Notes under the pieces: generated by a model | Told to the model about the DNA's origin: nothing | Seen by the model: the letters and a program-made list of their open reading frames with translations, nothing else | Databases searched by the model: none | In this document: piece by piece, positions 25,752-34,195 of the stretch | Layout of the letters: every line of letters begins with the position of its first letter | Numbering within the stretch: the first letter of the stretch is position 1 | From: Sinomonas sp. ASV486 | GTDB lineage: Bacteria > Actinomycetota > Actinomycetes > Actinomycetales > Micrococcaceae | Direction: 5' to 3' | DNA: 64,000 nucleotides | Assembly (NCBI RefSeq): GCF_030908215.1 | Contig: NZ_JAVFJK010000005.1 | Coordinates: 248,001 to 312,000 of the forward strand | Position numbers and translations under genes: made by a program

Positions 25752-26713
25752 TGAGCACGCCCCAGCCCGACGTGCCGCATGAGGGACCCGACTCGTCGGG
25801 CAACCCAATGCCGGAGGCAGCCGCCCTCGGCGAGCGCCGGGCCCGCAAGTCCCAGAAGGCTTCGCGGGCAGGGCGAAACCTGCCCGCAGCCATCGCCGTG
25901 GGCCTGACCCTGCTTGCAGCGCTGCTCGCGGGGCTGTTCCTGTGGCCGATGGGGTTCGTCCTCATCGCCGTCTCGGCGGCCCTTCTGGGCGTCTGGGAGG
26001 TCTTCCGGGCGTTCGAGGCCCACGGCACGCGGGTCCCGATCGTGCCCATCATGGCTGCGGCGGTGGCCATCCCGGTGACGGCGTATTTCGGGGGGCAGGA
26101 GGCGCAGTTGTTCGCGCTCCTGGCCAGTTGTGCAGCGGTGCTCGTCTGGCAGAGCCTCGAGCATCCCGACGGCGCCACGCGTGGCGTCTTCGCCGGGGTG
26201 TTCATCGTCCTGTGGATCCCCTTCCTCATCGGCTACGCACTCCTGCCGCTGCATGCGGCAACACCGCCGCCGGGCTTCGGACTGTGGCAGGGCGGCGCGG
26301 TGCCGCCCTCGACGCTTCAGCTCGCGGTCACGCTCCTCCTGGTGGTGGCCAACGACACGTTCGGGTACATTGTGGGCGCGAGCCTGGGGAAGCACCCGAT
26401 GGCGCCGAAGATCAGCCCCAAGAAGTCGTGGGAGGGCTTTGCGGGATCCGCGGCGGGGGCGCTCGTGATCGGCGTGCTGGGTGCGGTGCTCCTGCTCGGG
26501 CGGCCGTGGTGGGTCGGGGCCGTGCTCGCCATCGTCATGGTCGGTGCGGCCACAGCAGGCGACCTCGCCGAATCGATGGTCAAGCGCGAGCTCGGCATCA
26601 AGGACATGAGCAGCATCCTCCCGGGGCACGGGGGGATGATGGACCGGCTGGACTCGATCCTGTTCGGGGTGCCGGCCGCCTACCTCGTATTCAGCCTCCT
26701 GCAGGGCATCTAG
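25751..26713 (+). CDS. cdsA: Phosphatidate cytidylyltransferase
   Basis: A 320-residue membrane enzyme making CDP-diacylglycerol from CTP and phosphatidic acid. After a ~40-residue hydrophilic, basic N-terminus come about eight membrane segments. The CDS signature S-x-K-R-x4-K-D-x3-x-x-P-G-H-G-G-x-x-D-R is present as SMVKRELGIKDMSSILPGHGGMMDRLDS near residue 275, preceded by SPKKSWEGFAGS. It is coupled to frr, the common arrangement in bacteria. Confidence 0.95.
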   Translation: MSTPQPDVPHEGPDSSGNPMPEAAALGERRARKSQKASRAGRNLPAAIAVGLTLLAALLAGLFLWPMGFVLIAVSAALLGVWEVFRAFEAHGTRVPIVPIMAAAVAIPVTAYFGGQEAQLFALLASCAAVLVWQSLEHPDGATRGVFAGVFIVLWIPFLIGYALLPLHAATPPPGFGLWQGGAVPPSTLQLAVTLLLVVANDTFGYIVGASLGKHPMAPKISPKKSWEGFAGSAAGALVIGVLGAVLLLGRPWWVGAVLAIVMVGAATAGDLAESMVKRELGIKDMSSILPGHGGMMDRLDSILFGVPAAYLVFSLLQGI

Positions 26714-26765
26714 GCTCGGGGACCTCACATGATCGACTTTCCAACGAACGAGAGGACGCGTACAC

Positions 26766-27341
26766 GTGGCGCACACTGAGGACAGCGCGGCGGCAGGATT
26801 CGACCGGGTCGGGCGGGGCGACCTCGGTTACAGTCCCAAGCAGGTGGAGAAGTTCCTGGACGCGGCGCGCGCGTACCTCGAGGATCGCGCGGCTGCGGCC
26901 GTGACGAGCCACGATGTCCGCACCGTCTCGTTCGACGCCGTCCGCGGCGGCTACGACGCCAATGAGGTCGACGCCGCGCTGGACCGGCTCGAGGATGCGT
27001 TCGCACGCCGCGAGCGCGACGATCTCATCCAGGAAGCGGGCCAGGAGGCCTGGCTGCGCGAGATCGGGCAGCTGGCCGGGCTGCTCCGCGGCCGGCTCAT
27101 GAGGTCCGACGGCGAGCGGTTCCGCCGCCCAGCCAGCGTCAAGGCCCCCAGCTATCACGTCGACGACGTGGACATCCTGTGCACGCGTCTGCTCGCATAC
27201 CTCGAGCAGGGCTCCCCGATGAGCGCCGACGAGGTGCGCACCGCCGTCTTCCGCACCGTGTCCGGCAGGGAAGGCTACGAGGAGACCCAAGTGGACGCGT
27301 TCCTCGACCGTGTCGTGGAGCTCATGGCCGCGATCGACTGA
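26766..27341 (+). CDS. DivIVA-domain protein
   Basis: A 191-residue cytoplasmic protein with DivIVA-like modules. A first GYSPKQVEKFLDAARAYLE unit lies near residue 20, a second VSFDAVRGGYDANEVDAALDRLEDAF near residue 55, and a third FRTVSGREGYEETQVDAFLDRVVELM near residue 160. Each shows the R-GY-x2-xEVDxFLD pattern of DivIVA N-terminal domains, separated by helical linkers. It lacks the long coiled coil of Wag31/DivIVA, so it is a small relative. The GTG start follows GAGAGGA. It comes just after cdsA and is convergent with the symporter gene. Confidence 0.82.
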   Translation: MAHTEDSAAAGFDRVGRGDLGYSPKQVEKFLDAARAYLEDRAAAAVTSHDVRTVSFDAVRGGYDANEVDAALDRLEDAFARRERDDLIQEAGQEAWLREIGQLAGLLRGRLMRSDGERFRRPASVKAPSYHVDDVDILCTRLLAYLEQGSPMSADEVRTAVFRTVSGREGYEETQVDAFLDRVVELMAAID

Positions 27342-27349
27342 GCCTCGGT

Positions 27350-28858
27350 TCAGCCGGGCGGCTCGGGTGAGTGCAGCCGTACGAGGAAGCGGTCGGCGTC
27401 GTGGGGGACCGTCCGGCCGCTCACGCGCGAGACGATCACCATGACGGCGAACGCGAGCGGGATCGTCCACGCGGCGGGCTGAGCGCACACCACGGCAACG
27501 ACGGAGTGCTGCGCATCCTCGCCGAGCAGGCCAGTGCCGATGACCCCGGACGCTGTCAGCGCGCCCCCGCACGCCACCGCACCCGTGACCATGCCCGCAA
27601 TCGCTCCTGCGGGGGTGAGCCGGCGCCACCAGATCCCCAGGAGAAGCAGCGGGCAGATGGTGGATGCCGTGAACGCGAAGACCAGGCCAACGCTTCCCGC
27701 CAGCGCCTGGGGACTGACGCCGAGGGCCATCGCGAACGGTACGAGCGCGGACAGGGCCGCGGCGGTCCGGAAGCCGCGGACGCTCCCGCCGAACAGTTCC
27801 TGGCTGATGACGCCGGCCACCGAGACGAGCAGCCCCGACGTCGTCGAGAGGAACGCTGCCATGGCCCCCGCCAGCACGAGGGCCGAGAGGGCGGTGCCGA
27901 GTGGCCCTGACAGGAGTCGTTCGGGCAGGAGGATGGCGACGGCGTCCCCCTCGCCCGCGAGGTCCGGCGCGAGGAGACGGCCCATCGCCCCGAACGCGGT
28001 GGGGAAGAGGTAGAAGACGGACAGCAGTCCCAGCACGATCACGGTGGTCCGGCGCGCAGAGCGGCCGTCCGGATTCGTGTAGAACCGGACGAGCACGTGG
28101 GGCAGCCCGAGTGTGCCGAAGAGCAGGGCGAGCAGGATCGAGAAGGTGCGGTACCCGCCGTCGAGCGTCGTGAACGAGCCAGACGGAGCTTCCGCTTGGG
28201 TGCTTGCGGCGATGCTGCCTGCCGCGTCGGGCAGGCTGGGTGCACCGCGGCCGGCCAGGAGCAGGATGAGGAAGAGTGCCGGGACTGCGAGGGCTGCAAG
28301 CTTGAGCCAGAACTGGAAGGCCTGGACGAACGTGATGGAGCGCATGCCGCCGAGCATGACCGCGAGGACTACGACGGCGACGACTGCGGCCGAGCCCGCC
28401 CACCCCGGCAGGCCCGTGGTGATCCGGACCGCGAGGGCCGCGCCCTGGAGCTGGGGGATGATGTAGAGCCAGCCGATGAGGACGACGAGGACGCTCGTGG
28501 TCCGCCGTGCCGAGAGGGATCCGAGCCGCGCGGCGGTGAAGTCGGGAACCGTGTAGGCGCCGGAGCGCCGCAGGGGCGCGGCGACGAACAGCAGCAGCAT
28601 GAGGAAGCCCGCTGTGTAGCCCACGGGGTACCACAGCGCGTTGGAGCCGCTGACCATGATGAGGCCGGCCACCCCGAGGAAACTGGCCGCGGAGAGATAC
28701 TCGCCGCCGATGGCGGACGCGTTCCACCAGGGCCTGACGGTGCGCGAGGCCACGTAGAAGTCGCTCGTCGTGCGGGAGATCCGAAGCCCGTAGAACCCCA
28801 CGAGAACCGTCGCAACTGCCACGATGCCGAGTGCGGCAAGGCCGATCAACGGATTCAC
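27350..28858 (-). CDS. Sodium/solute symporter (SSS family, acetate/monocarboxylate type)
   Basis: A 502-residue membrane transporter with 12-13 hydrophobic segments, related to ActP. The N-terminal half shows SDFYVASRTVRPWWNASAIGGEYLSAASFLG near residue 35 and the middle shows FGTLGLPHVLVRFYTNPDGRSAR near residue 245, both hallmarks of the acetate-permease branch. It starts at GTG 28858, overlapping the upstream small membrane protein gene by GTGA. It is the last gene of a leftward operon that begins with the LytS/LytTR pair, and is a diverged paralogue of the transporter at 31792. Confidence 0.88.
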   Translation of the reverse strand: MNPLIGLAALGIVAVATVLVGFYGLRISRTTSDFYVASRTVRPWWNASAIGGEYLSAASFLGVAGLIMVSGSNALWYPVGYTAGFLMLLLFVAAPLRRSGAYTVPDFTAARLGSLSARRTTSVLVVLIGWLYIIPQLQGAALAVRITTGLPGWAGSAAVVAVVVLAVMLGGMRSITFVQAFQFWLKLAALAVPALFLILLLAGRGAPSLPDAAGSIAASTQAEAPSGSFTTLDGGYRTFSILLALLFGTLGLPHVLVRFYTNPDGRSARRTTVIVLGLLSVFYLFPTAFGAMGRLLAPDLAGEGDAVAILLPERLLSGPLGTALSALVLAGAMAAFLSTTSGLLVSVAGVISQELFGGSVRGFRTAAALSALVPFAMALGVSPQALAGSVGLVFAFTASTICPLLLLGIWWRRLTPAGAIAGMVTGAVACGGALTASGVIGTGLLGEDAQHSVVAVVCAQPAAWTIPLAFAVMVIVSRVSGRTVPHDADRFLVRLHSPEPPG

Positions 28859-29250
28859 GGGCGGTCCTCGAGGAGCTCGGCATAGCGCTGCTCGTTCCGG
28901 GTCGAGGCACGGTAGTACGCGATGCCGGCAAGCACGACGGCGGGATAGGGGAGCGCCCCGATGAGCAGCCATTCGAGCGTGAGGCCGGGGAGCCACGGGA
29001 TGTTCCTGCCGAGCTCTGAGACGGCCCAGAGGGATCCCACCGCTACGAGGAAGGCTCCCGCCACGAGAAGGGCCAGGCGCAGCTGGGAGCGCAGGAGCGA
29101 ACGCAGCACCACGGTACCCAGCTCTGACTGCTCCGCGACTTCCCGAGAAAGGGACGGGGTGCGCGGCGCGCGGGCCGCGTTCGAGAGGGGAGCGGTCACG
29201 CGCACCCGCTTCGAACGGTCGATCCGGCGTTCGCCGTCGGGGCCCGTCAC
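28855..29250 (-). CDS. Small membrane protein, symporter partner
   Basis: A 131-residue protein with a basic, hydrophilic N-terminus of ~50 residues and two membrane segments (LRLALLVAGAFLVAVGSLWAV and WLLIGALPYPAVVLAGIAYY). The layout and position match the DUF485-type partner encoded before SSS transporters, although the sequence similarity to the 31409 gene is slight. The GTG start at 29250 has no clear ribosome-binding site; it lies 13 bases after the LytTR stop. Translationally coupled to the symporter. Confidence 0.7.
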   Translation of the reverse strand: MTGPDGERRIDRSKRVRVTAPLSNAARAPRTPSLSREVAEQSELGTVVLRSLLRSQLRLALLVAGAFLVAVGSLWAVSELGRNIPWLPGLTLEWLLIGALPYPAVVLAGIAYYRASTRNEQRYAELLEDRP

Positions 29251-29263
29251 TGCGTGGTGCCCG

Positions 29264-29998
29264 TCATGAGAGCGGTCGGATGCGGGTGGCGGCGAGGCGC
29301 TCGCGCAGACCGGGCAAGAGCCTGCGGCTCACGGGGAGCTCGGTGCCGGCCGCGAGGACGGAGGGCTGCGATCCGCCGAGCCGCAGCTGCTGGACCGCCT
29401 CCATCGCCACGAGGTAGGAGCGGTGGATGCGCACGAACCCCGCCGGCCCCCATTGGCGCTCGAGGTCGCTCAGGGGGACCCGGACGAGGTACGAGCCCTC
29501 CGAGGTGTGCAGCCGCGCATAGTCGCCCTGGGCCTGGACGAAGGCGACATCGTCCCGTCGGATCACGCGGGTCACGCCCCCCTGCTCGACCGTGATGGCC
29601 TCGGAACCCGCATCGGCGGGGACGGGCCGCGTTCCCTCGCGCTGGTCTGCGATCCGCCCCACGCAGCGCTCGAGGCGTTCCGGCCGGACGGGCTTGAGCA
29701 GGTAGTCGACGGCGGCGAGGTCGAATGCCGCGAGCGCGTGCTCCTCGTCCGCGGTGACGAAGACGACGGCGGGCGGCGCCGCGAAGCGGGCGATCACTCG
29801 GGCGAGCTCGAGGCCGCTCAGCCCGGGCATGTGGATGTCCAGGAAGATCGCGTCCACGTCCTCGCGCTCGAGGATCCTGAGGGCCTCGGTCCCAGAGGTC
29901 GCCGTGTGGACGGCGCCGATACGGTCGTCCCGGCCCAGGAGGTAGGACAGCTCTTGGACTGCGGGAAGCTCGTCGTCGACGACGAGGGCAGTGATCAT
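29264..29998 (-). CDS. LytTR-family response regulator
   Basis: A 244-residue regulator. The receiver domain (1-120) has the DD pair at residues 8-9, phosphoacceptor D54 in IFLDIHMPGLSG, and Lys in YLLKPVRPERL. The LytTR DNA-binding domain covers residues ~140-240 (VAFVQAQGDYARLHTSEGSYLVRVPLSDLERQ and FVRIHRSYLVAMEAV). It starts five bases after the LytS-type kinase gene ends and is surely its partner. Likely targets are the flanking transporter genes on both sides (inference). Confidence 0.93.
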   Translation of the reverse strand: MITALVVDDELPAVQELSYLLGRDDRIGAVHTATSGTEALRILEREDVDAIFLDIHMPGLSGLELARVIARFAAPPAVVFVTADEEHALAAFDLAAVDYLLKPVRPERLERCVGRIADQREGTRPVPADAGSEAITVEQGGVTRVIRRDDVAFVQAQGDYARLHTSEGSYLVRVPLSDLERQWGPAGFVRIHRSYLVAMEAVQQLRLGGSQPSVLAAGTELPVSRRLLPGLRERLAATRIRPLS

Positions 29999-30003
29999 GG
30001 CGC

Positions 30004-31224
30004 TCAGTTTACTGGGGGCCGCGCCTCGTGCTGGGGCTGGGACTTGGGGATGCGCAGGGTGATGAGCGTGCCCTGTCCCGGCGCGGTCTCGACGACGAGG
30101 CCATGGTCGTCTCCGTAGACCTGGCGCATCCGGGCGTCGACGTTCCGCAGGCCCACGTGGATGCCGCCGACGTGCCCTGCGAGGACCTCGCGCAGCCGCT
30201 CGGGGTCCATCCCGGCGCCGTCGTCTTCGATCTGCACGACGGCGTCGAGCGGCGTGTCCTCGGCCGTGATGCTGATGTGGCCCACCCCCTCGCGTGCCTC
30301 GAGCCCATGCCGCACCGCATTCTCGACGAGCGGCTGGAGGCTCAGGAAGGGGATCAGGATGCCCAGGACTTCCGGCGCGATGCGGAGGCTGACCTGGAGG
30401 CGCTCGCCGAACCGGGCCCGCTCGAGGAGCAGGTACTGGTCGATGCTCTTGAGCTCCTCGGCGAGGGTCGTGAAGTCACCGTGCCGCCGGAAGGAGTAGC
30501 GCGTGAAGTCCGCGAACTCAACCACGAGTTCCCTCGCCCGGGCGGGGTCGGTGAGGATGTAGGAGGCGATCGCCGTGAGCGAGTTGTAGATGAAGTGCGG
30601 GCTGATCTGCGCGCGCAGGGCGCGCACCTCGGCCTCCATGAGGAGGGTCCGGGAACGGTCCAGTTCGGCGAGCTCGGCCTGTGTTGCGACCCAGTCGGCC
30701 ACCTCGCCGGTTGCCCGCACGAGGCCGGCGCCGGCCGACGGCGAGAACGTCACCACGGTGCCGATCACCCGTGAGCCTGCCCGCACCGGAGCCACGACGG
30801 CGCTGCGGAGCCGGCACTCCGGATCGGTGCAGCCGGCGGCCGCGCAGTCCAGCTCGGCGTCCCCGGGCACGCGCGTGCGTCCCTGGGCGAGGGTCTTCGC
30901 CGCGAGCGCCATGACCGTGCCGGCGTGTGCAGGACTCTCACCGTCCCACGCGAGGAGCCGGGCCTCGTCCGTGAGCGCGAGCGCGGGCGCCCCCAGCATT
31001 GAGCGGAGATGGCGGGCCGCCTTTGCCGCTCCCTCGGGCTCGAGGCCGCCGCGCAGGTACCGCCCAGCCTGGGCCGCCGAGTGCAGGATCGTATAGCTGG
31101 CCCGCTCGACGTCGCTCCCGAGATCCCGGCGGGCGCTCCAGAGGCGCCAGGCCACCGCCCCCACTGCCGCGCCCGCCACGAGCACGATCACGAGGACCGC
31201 GAGGGTGAGTGCATCGGGGGACAT
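30004..31224 (-). CDS. LytS-type sensor histidine kinase
   Basis: A 406-residue kinase with a single N-terminal membrane segment (LTLAVLVIVLVAGAAVGAV), a GAF-like sensory region (residues ~40-185) and a His_kinase domain with phosphoacceptor H210 in QISPHFIYNSLTAI. The ATPase domain shows PLVENAVRHGLE and IEDDGAGMDPE. The sensory region carries three cysteines spaced C127-x4-C132-x4-C137 (DCAAAGCTDPEC), which could bind metal or respond to redox. It lacks the multi-pass 5TM-LYT sensor of E. coli BtsS. ATG at 31224 has TAGCCT six bases upstream (leaderless). It heads the operon with the LytTR regulator and the symporter pair. Confidence 0.9.
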   Translation of the reverse strand: MSPDALTLAVLVIVLVAGAAVGAVAWRLWSARRDLGSDVERASYTILHSAAQAGRYLRGGLEPEGAAKAARHLRSMLGAPALALTDEARLLAWDGESPAHAGTVMALAAKTLAQGRTRVPGDAELDCAAAGCTDPECRLRSAVVAPVRAGSRVIGTVVTFSPSAGAGLVRATGEVADWVATQAELAELDRSRTLLMEAEVRALRAQISPHFIYNSLTAIASYILTDPARARELVVEFADFTRYSFRRHGDFTTLAEELKSIDQYLLLERARFGERLQVSLRIAPEVLGILIPFLSLQPLVENAVRHGLEAREGVGHISITAEDTPLDAVVQIEDDGAGMDPERLREVLAGHVGGIHVGLRNVDARMRQVYGDDHGLVVETAPGQGTLITLRIPKSQPQHEARPPVN

Positions 31225-31230
31225 GCAGCA

Positions 31231-31236
31231 AGGCTA
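31231..31236 (-). promoter_or_regulatory. -10 box (TAGCCT) of leaderless lytS-type gene
   Basis: The minus-strand hexamer TAGCCT is six bases before the ATG at 31224. Confidence 0.45.
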
Positions 31237-31353
31237 ACCGCCCCGCGAACCGCCCGCCGTTGGGCGTGGGCCACGCACCGTTCGGCGCACGCAGACGGCC
31301 GTTCAGCGATATGGTCCTCGGGCAGCTGGCGCCACACCGCCCCAGCCATCGAG

Positions 31354-31369
31354 AGTGATGTGCATCACT
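31354..31369. promoter_or_regulatory. CRP/GlxR-type site before the symporter operon
   Basis: AGTGATG-TG-CATCACT contains GTGA-N6-TCAC, the core of CRP/GlxR sites. It lies in the divergent region between the kinase gene and the DUF485 gene, 40 bases before the latter's ATG. Confidence 0.6.
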
Positions 31370-31408
31370 CATCCGCCGGGCAGGAGTCCGGCACGTCGAG
31401 GAGGATCC

Positions 31409-31795
31409 ATGGGCAACGACGCCTCCCGGGACGCGGCGGGAACCACCGCTGTGCAACCGGACTTCCAGCTGGTCCAGGCCAGCCCCGAGTTCCGCCAGCT
31501 TCGCAAGCACCACCGCAGCTTCGTGTTCCCAGTCGCCGGAGCGTTCCTGCTCTGGTACTTCCTGTACGTCCTGCTGGCCGACTACGCACACGACTTCATG
31601 TCCATCAAGGTCGCCGGCAACATCAACCTCGGCCTCGTGCTCGGTTTGCTCCAGTTCGTGACCACGTTCGGCATCACGGCGTGGTACGTGAGCCACGCGA
31701 ACAAGAAGCTCGACCCGGCGGCGGAGGCCATCCGCAACGAGATCGAACACCACGACTTCGACGCCGACGCCGCCACCGACGGGAGCTCCCGATGA
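31409..31795 (+). CDS. DUF485 membrane protein (YjcH-like)
   Basis: A 128-residue protein with two membrane segments (FVFPVAGAFLLWYFLYVLLADY and LVLGLLQFVTTFGITAWYVSHANKKLDP). The R-x-H-R-x-F-V-F-P entry and the YVxxANxxLDP exit are DUF485 features. Such proteins are encoded before ActP-type acetate permeases (yjcH-actP in E. coli) and probably support them. The ATG at 31409 follows GAGGAGG; its stop overlaps the symporter start (ATGA). A -10-like TATGGT at 31311-31316 may start the message. Confidence 0.88.
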   Translation: MGNDASRDAAGTTAVQPDFQLVQASPEFRQLRKHHRSFVFPVAGAFLLWYFLYVLLADYAHDFMSIKVAGNINLGLVLGLLQFVTTFGITAWYVSHANKKLDPAAEAIRNEIEHHDFDADAATDGSSR

Positions 31796-33387
31796 ATCTC
31801 GCCTCGAATCTGCAGAACAGCTCATGGCTCAACATGGCGATCTTCGCCGTGTTCGTGGGCATCACGATCGTGATCGTGCTACGCGCCAGCAAGAGCAACA
31901 AGACCGCCGCGGACTACTACGCGGGCGGCCGTTCCTTCACCGGCGGCCAGAACGGCACCGCGATCGCGGGCGACTACCTCTCGGCCGCCTCGTTCCTCGG
32001 CATCACGGGCGCGATTGCCGTCAACGGCTACGACGGCTTCCTCTACTCGATCGGATTCCTCGTCGCGTGGCTCGTCGCGCTCCTCCTCGTGGCCGAGCTC
32101 CTGCGGAACACCGGGAAGTTCACGATGGCGGACGTCCTGGCGTTCCGCCTCAAGGAGCGGCCCGTCCGCATCGCCGCCGCGATCTCGACCCTTGCCGTGT
32201 GCTTCTTCTACCTCTTGGCCCAGATGGCCGGTGCCGGCGGGCTCATTGCCCTGCTCCTGGGGATCTCGGACTGGGCCGGCCAGTCGGTCGTGATCACCGT
32301 GGTCGGTGCGCTCATGATCATGTACGTCCTGATCGGCGGCATGAAGGGCACCACGTGGGTGCAGATCATCAAGGCGGTCCTGCTCGTCATCGGCGCCTTC
32401 GTCATGACGATCTGGGTCCTGGCCCTCAACGGCTTCGACCTGTCCGCGCTCCTCGGCAAGGCTGCCGAGGCCGGCGGCCAGAAGCTCCTCAACCCGGGCC
32501 TCGCCTACGGCAAGAACGACACGTCCAAGCTTGATTTCGTCTCCCTCGGCCTCGCGCTCGTCCTCGGAACCGCGGCCCTGCCGCACGTGCTCATGCGCTT
32601 CTACACGGTCCCGACGGCCAAGGAGGCCCGCAAGTCGGTCGTCTGGGCCATCTGGCTCATCGGCGCGTTCTACATCTTCACGCTCGTCCTCGGCTACGGC
32701 GCGGCGGCCCTCATCGGCGCCGACGCGATCAAGGCCGCCCCCGGCGGTGTGAACTCGGCGGCCCCGCTGCTTGCCTTCCAGCTGGGCGGCCCGCTCCTGC
32801 TCGGCTTCATCTCCGCGGTGGCCTTCGCGACGATCCTGGCGGTCGTGGCCGGCCTGACCATCACCGCGGCAGCCTCGTTCGCCCATGACATCTACGCGAA
32901 CGTCATCGCCAAGGGCAAGACCACGCCGGCCTCCGAGGTCAAGGTTGCCCGCCGCACCGTCGTGGTGATCGGCATCTTCGCGATCATCGGCGGTATCTTC
33001 GCCAACGGTCAGAACGTCGCCTTCCTCGTGGCCCTCGCCTTCGCTGTCGCGGCCTCGGCAAACCTGCCCACCATCCTCTACTCGCTGTTCTGGAAGAAGT
33101 TCACCACCCAGGGCGCCCTGTGGAGCATGTACGGCGGGCTCTCCTCCGCGATCCTGCTCATCTTCTTCTCGCCGGTGGTCTCGGGCACCAAGACCTCGAT
33201 GATCCAGGGCGCGAACTTCGCGTGGTTCCCGCTGAGCAACCCGGGCATCATCTCGATCCCGCTCGCGTTTGTCCTCGGGTGGCTCGGCACGGTGTTGGAC
33301 AAGCGGCGCGAGGATACCGCGAAGCAGGCCGAGATGGAGGTGCGTTCCCTCACCGGTATCGGAGCCGAGAAGGCGGTCTCGCACTAG
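31792..33387 (+). CDS. Cation/acetate symporter (ActP-like)
   Basis: A 531-residue SSS-family transporter with about 13 membrane segments. ADYYAGGRSFTGGQNGTAIAGDYLSAASFLG near residue 40 and GTAALPHVLMRFYTVPTAKEARKSV near residue 258 are the acetate-permease signatures, and the AAAFAHDIYANV-like block (AAASFAHDIYANVIAKG) near residue 360 matches the sodium-site helix. Acetate, propionate or pyruvate are the likely substrates. It is coupled to the DUF485 gene and divergent from a LytS/LytTR pair that probably controls it; a CRP-type site in the intergenic region suggests carbon control. Confidence 0.93.
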   Translation: MNLASNLQNSSWLNMAIFAVFVGITIVIVLRASKSNKTAADYYAGGRSFTGGQNGTAIAGDYLSAASFLGITGAIAVNGYDGFLYSIGFLVAWLVALLLVAELLRNTGKFTMADVLAFRLKERPVRIAAAISTLAVCFFYLLAQMAGAGGLIALLLGISDWAGQSVVITVVGALMIMYVLIGGMKGTTWVQIIKAVLLVIGAFVMTIWVLALNGFDLSALLGKAAEAGGQKLLNPGLAYGKNDTSKLDFVSLGLALVLGTAALPHVLMRFYTVPTAKEARKSVVWAIWLIGAFYIFTLVLGYGAAALIGADAIKAAPGGVNSAAPLLAFQLGGPLLLGFISAVAFATILAVVAGLTITAAASFAHDIYANVIAKGKTTPASEVKVARRTVVVIGIFAIIGGIFANGQNVAFLVALAFAVAASANLPTILYSLFWKKFTTQGALWSMYGGLSSAILLIFFSPVVSGTKTSMIQGANFAWFPLSNPGIISIPLAFVLGWLGTVLDKRREDTAKQAEMEVRSLTGIGAEKAVSH

Positions 33388-33423
33388 CACCGCCAGATCG
33401 AGCGTCGGATCACGGCGCAGGAC

Positions 33424-33461
33424 GGCGGGCGGCGGCTTCGGGAACGAAGTCACCGCCCGCC
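33424..33461 (+). terminator. Hairpin after the symporter gene
   Basis: Stem GGCGGGCGG / CCGCCCGCC enclosing an inner CTTCG-GGAA-CGAAG hairpin, with no U-tract. Confidence 0.5.
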
Positions 33462-33566
33462 GCTGTGCTGCCCGGACGGTCAGACGCACGCGAGGCGAAG
33501 CGCGCACGAGGCGAATCGGACGCATGGTGCGCCGGATGCCGACGGTGAGGACGCGCCGTCGTGCGT

Positions 33567-34043
33567 CTACGCCGGCGGCCGTGGTCCTCGGGCGAGGAGC
33601 GGGTCCATTCTGAACGGTATGAGGTCCCCCATGGCCAGCGCGGTGTCGGTCCGCTCGACGCCGTCGACCGCGAGGATCTTGCCGTTGATCCGGAAGAGAT
33701 CCTCGGCGTCTACCGCTGCGACCCTCAGCAGCAGGTCCGCCGTGCCGGTGAGCCCGTGCCCCTCGAGGACCTCGGGAATCTCTGCGATGTGCGCCGTGAT
33801 CTCGGCCAGCTTGCGCTGCTGGACATGCACGGTGATGAAGGCCAGGAGCGGATAGCCGAGGGAGGTGGGACTGATGCGGCGGTCGAAGCCGAGGAAGACG
33901 TGGCCCGCCTCGAGGCGCGCGAGCCGTGCCTGCACCGTGTTGCGGGACAGGCCCAGCTCTTGCGCGAGCGCGACCACCGTGCGCCGCGGGTCCTGGGCGA
34001 GGGCCCGCAGAATCCGGGAGTCGGTGGCATCGACAACGTGCAT
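33567..34043 (-). CDS. Lrp/AsnC-family transcriptional regulator
   Basis: A 158-residue regulator. The N-terminal HTH is DATDSRILRALAQDPRRTVVALAQELGLSRNTVQARLARLE (residues 5-45) and the C-terminal RAM/AsnC ligand-binding domain runs from ~65 to 145 (LLAFITVHV ... GTADLLLRVAAVDAEDLF). It lies back to back with the branched-chain keto-acid dehydrogenase operon, the usual place for the Bkd-type Lrp activator, so a branched-chain amino acid or keto acid may be the effector (inference). The ATG at 34043 has TAACCT seven bases upstream. Confidence 0.93.
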   Translation of the reverse strand: MHVVDATDSRILRALAQDPRRTVVALAQELGLSRNTVQARLARLEAGHVFLGFDRRISPTSLGYPLLAFITVHVQQRKLAEITAHIAEIPEVLEGHGLTGTADLLLRVAAVDAEDLFRINGKILAVDGVERTDTALAMGDLIPFRMDPLLARGPRPPA

Positions 34044-34050
34044 GCTGCGC

Positions 34051-34056
34051 AGGTTA
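34051..34056 (-). promoter_or_regulatory. -10 box (TAACCT) of Lrp gene
   Basis: The minus-strand hexamer TAACCT is seven bases before the ATG at 34043. Confidence 0.4.
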
Positions 34057-34109
34057 GCACGGTGAGCTGCTGGCTATTTGGGCATCCCGCCCACTTTCAA
34101 CGTGATTGG

Positions 34110-34138
34110 TTGTACCTCCTGTCTGTTGTGAGTATGGT
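34110..34138 (+). promoter_or_regulatory. Promoter of the keto-acid dehydrogenase operon
   Basis: TTGTAC (34110-34115) and TATGGT (34133-34138) are separated by exactly 17 bases, the best -35/-10 pair seen in this window. Confidence 0.65.
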
Positions 34139-34142
34139 CACA
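34127..34142. promoter_or_regulatory. Perfect CRP/GlxR site over the -10 box
   Basis: TGTGA-GTATGG-TCACA matches the CRP/GlxR consensus TGTGA-N6-TCACA exactly and covers the -10 box, so binding would repress the operon. Confidence 0.75.
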
Positions 34143-34195
34143 TTAACCCCGGTGGCCCACAGGCCTCCCGAGACCAGAGAGGGATGCGAACCACA

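Noticed and set aside
33462..33566. Short GAGGCGAA direct repeats after the symporter gene
   Set aside because: Only two imperfect copies in GC-rich sequence; no periodicity or structure beyond chance was visible.
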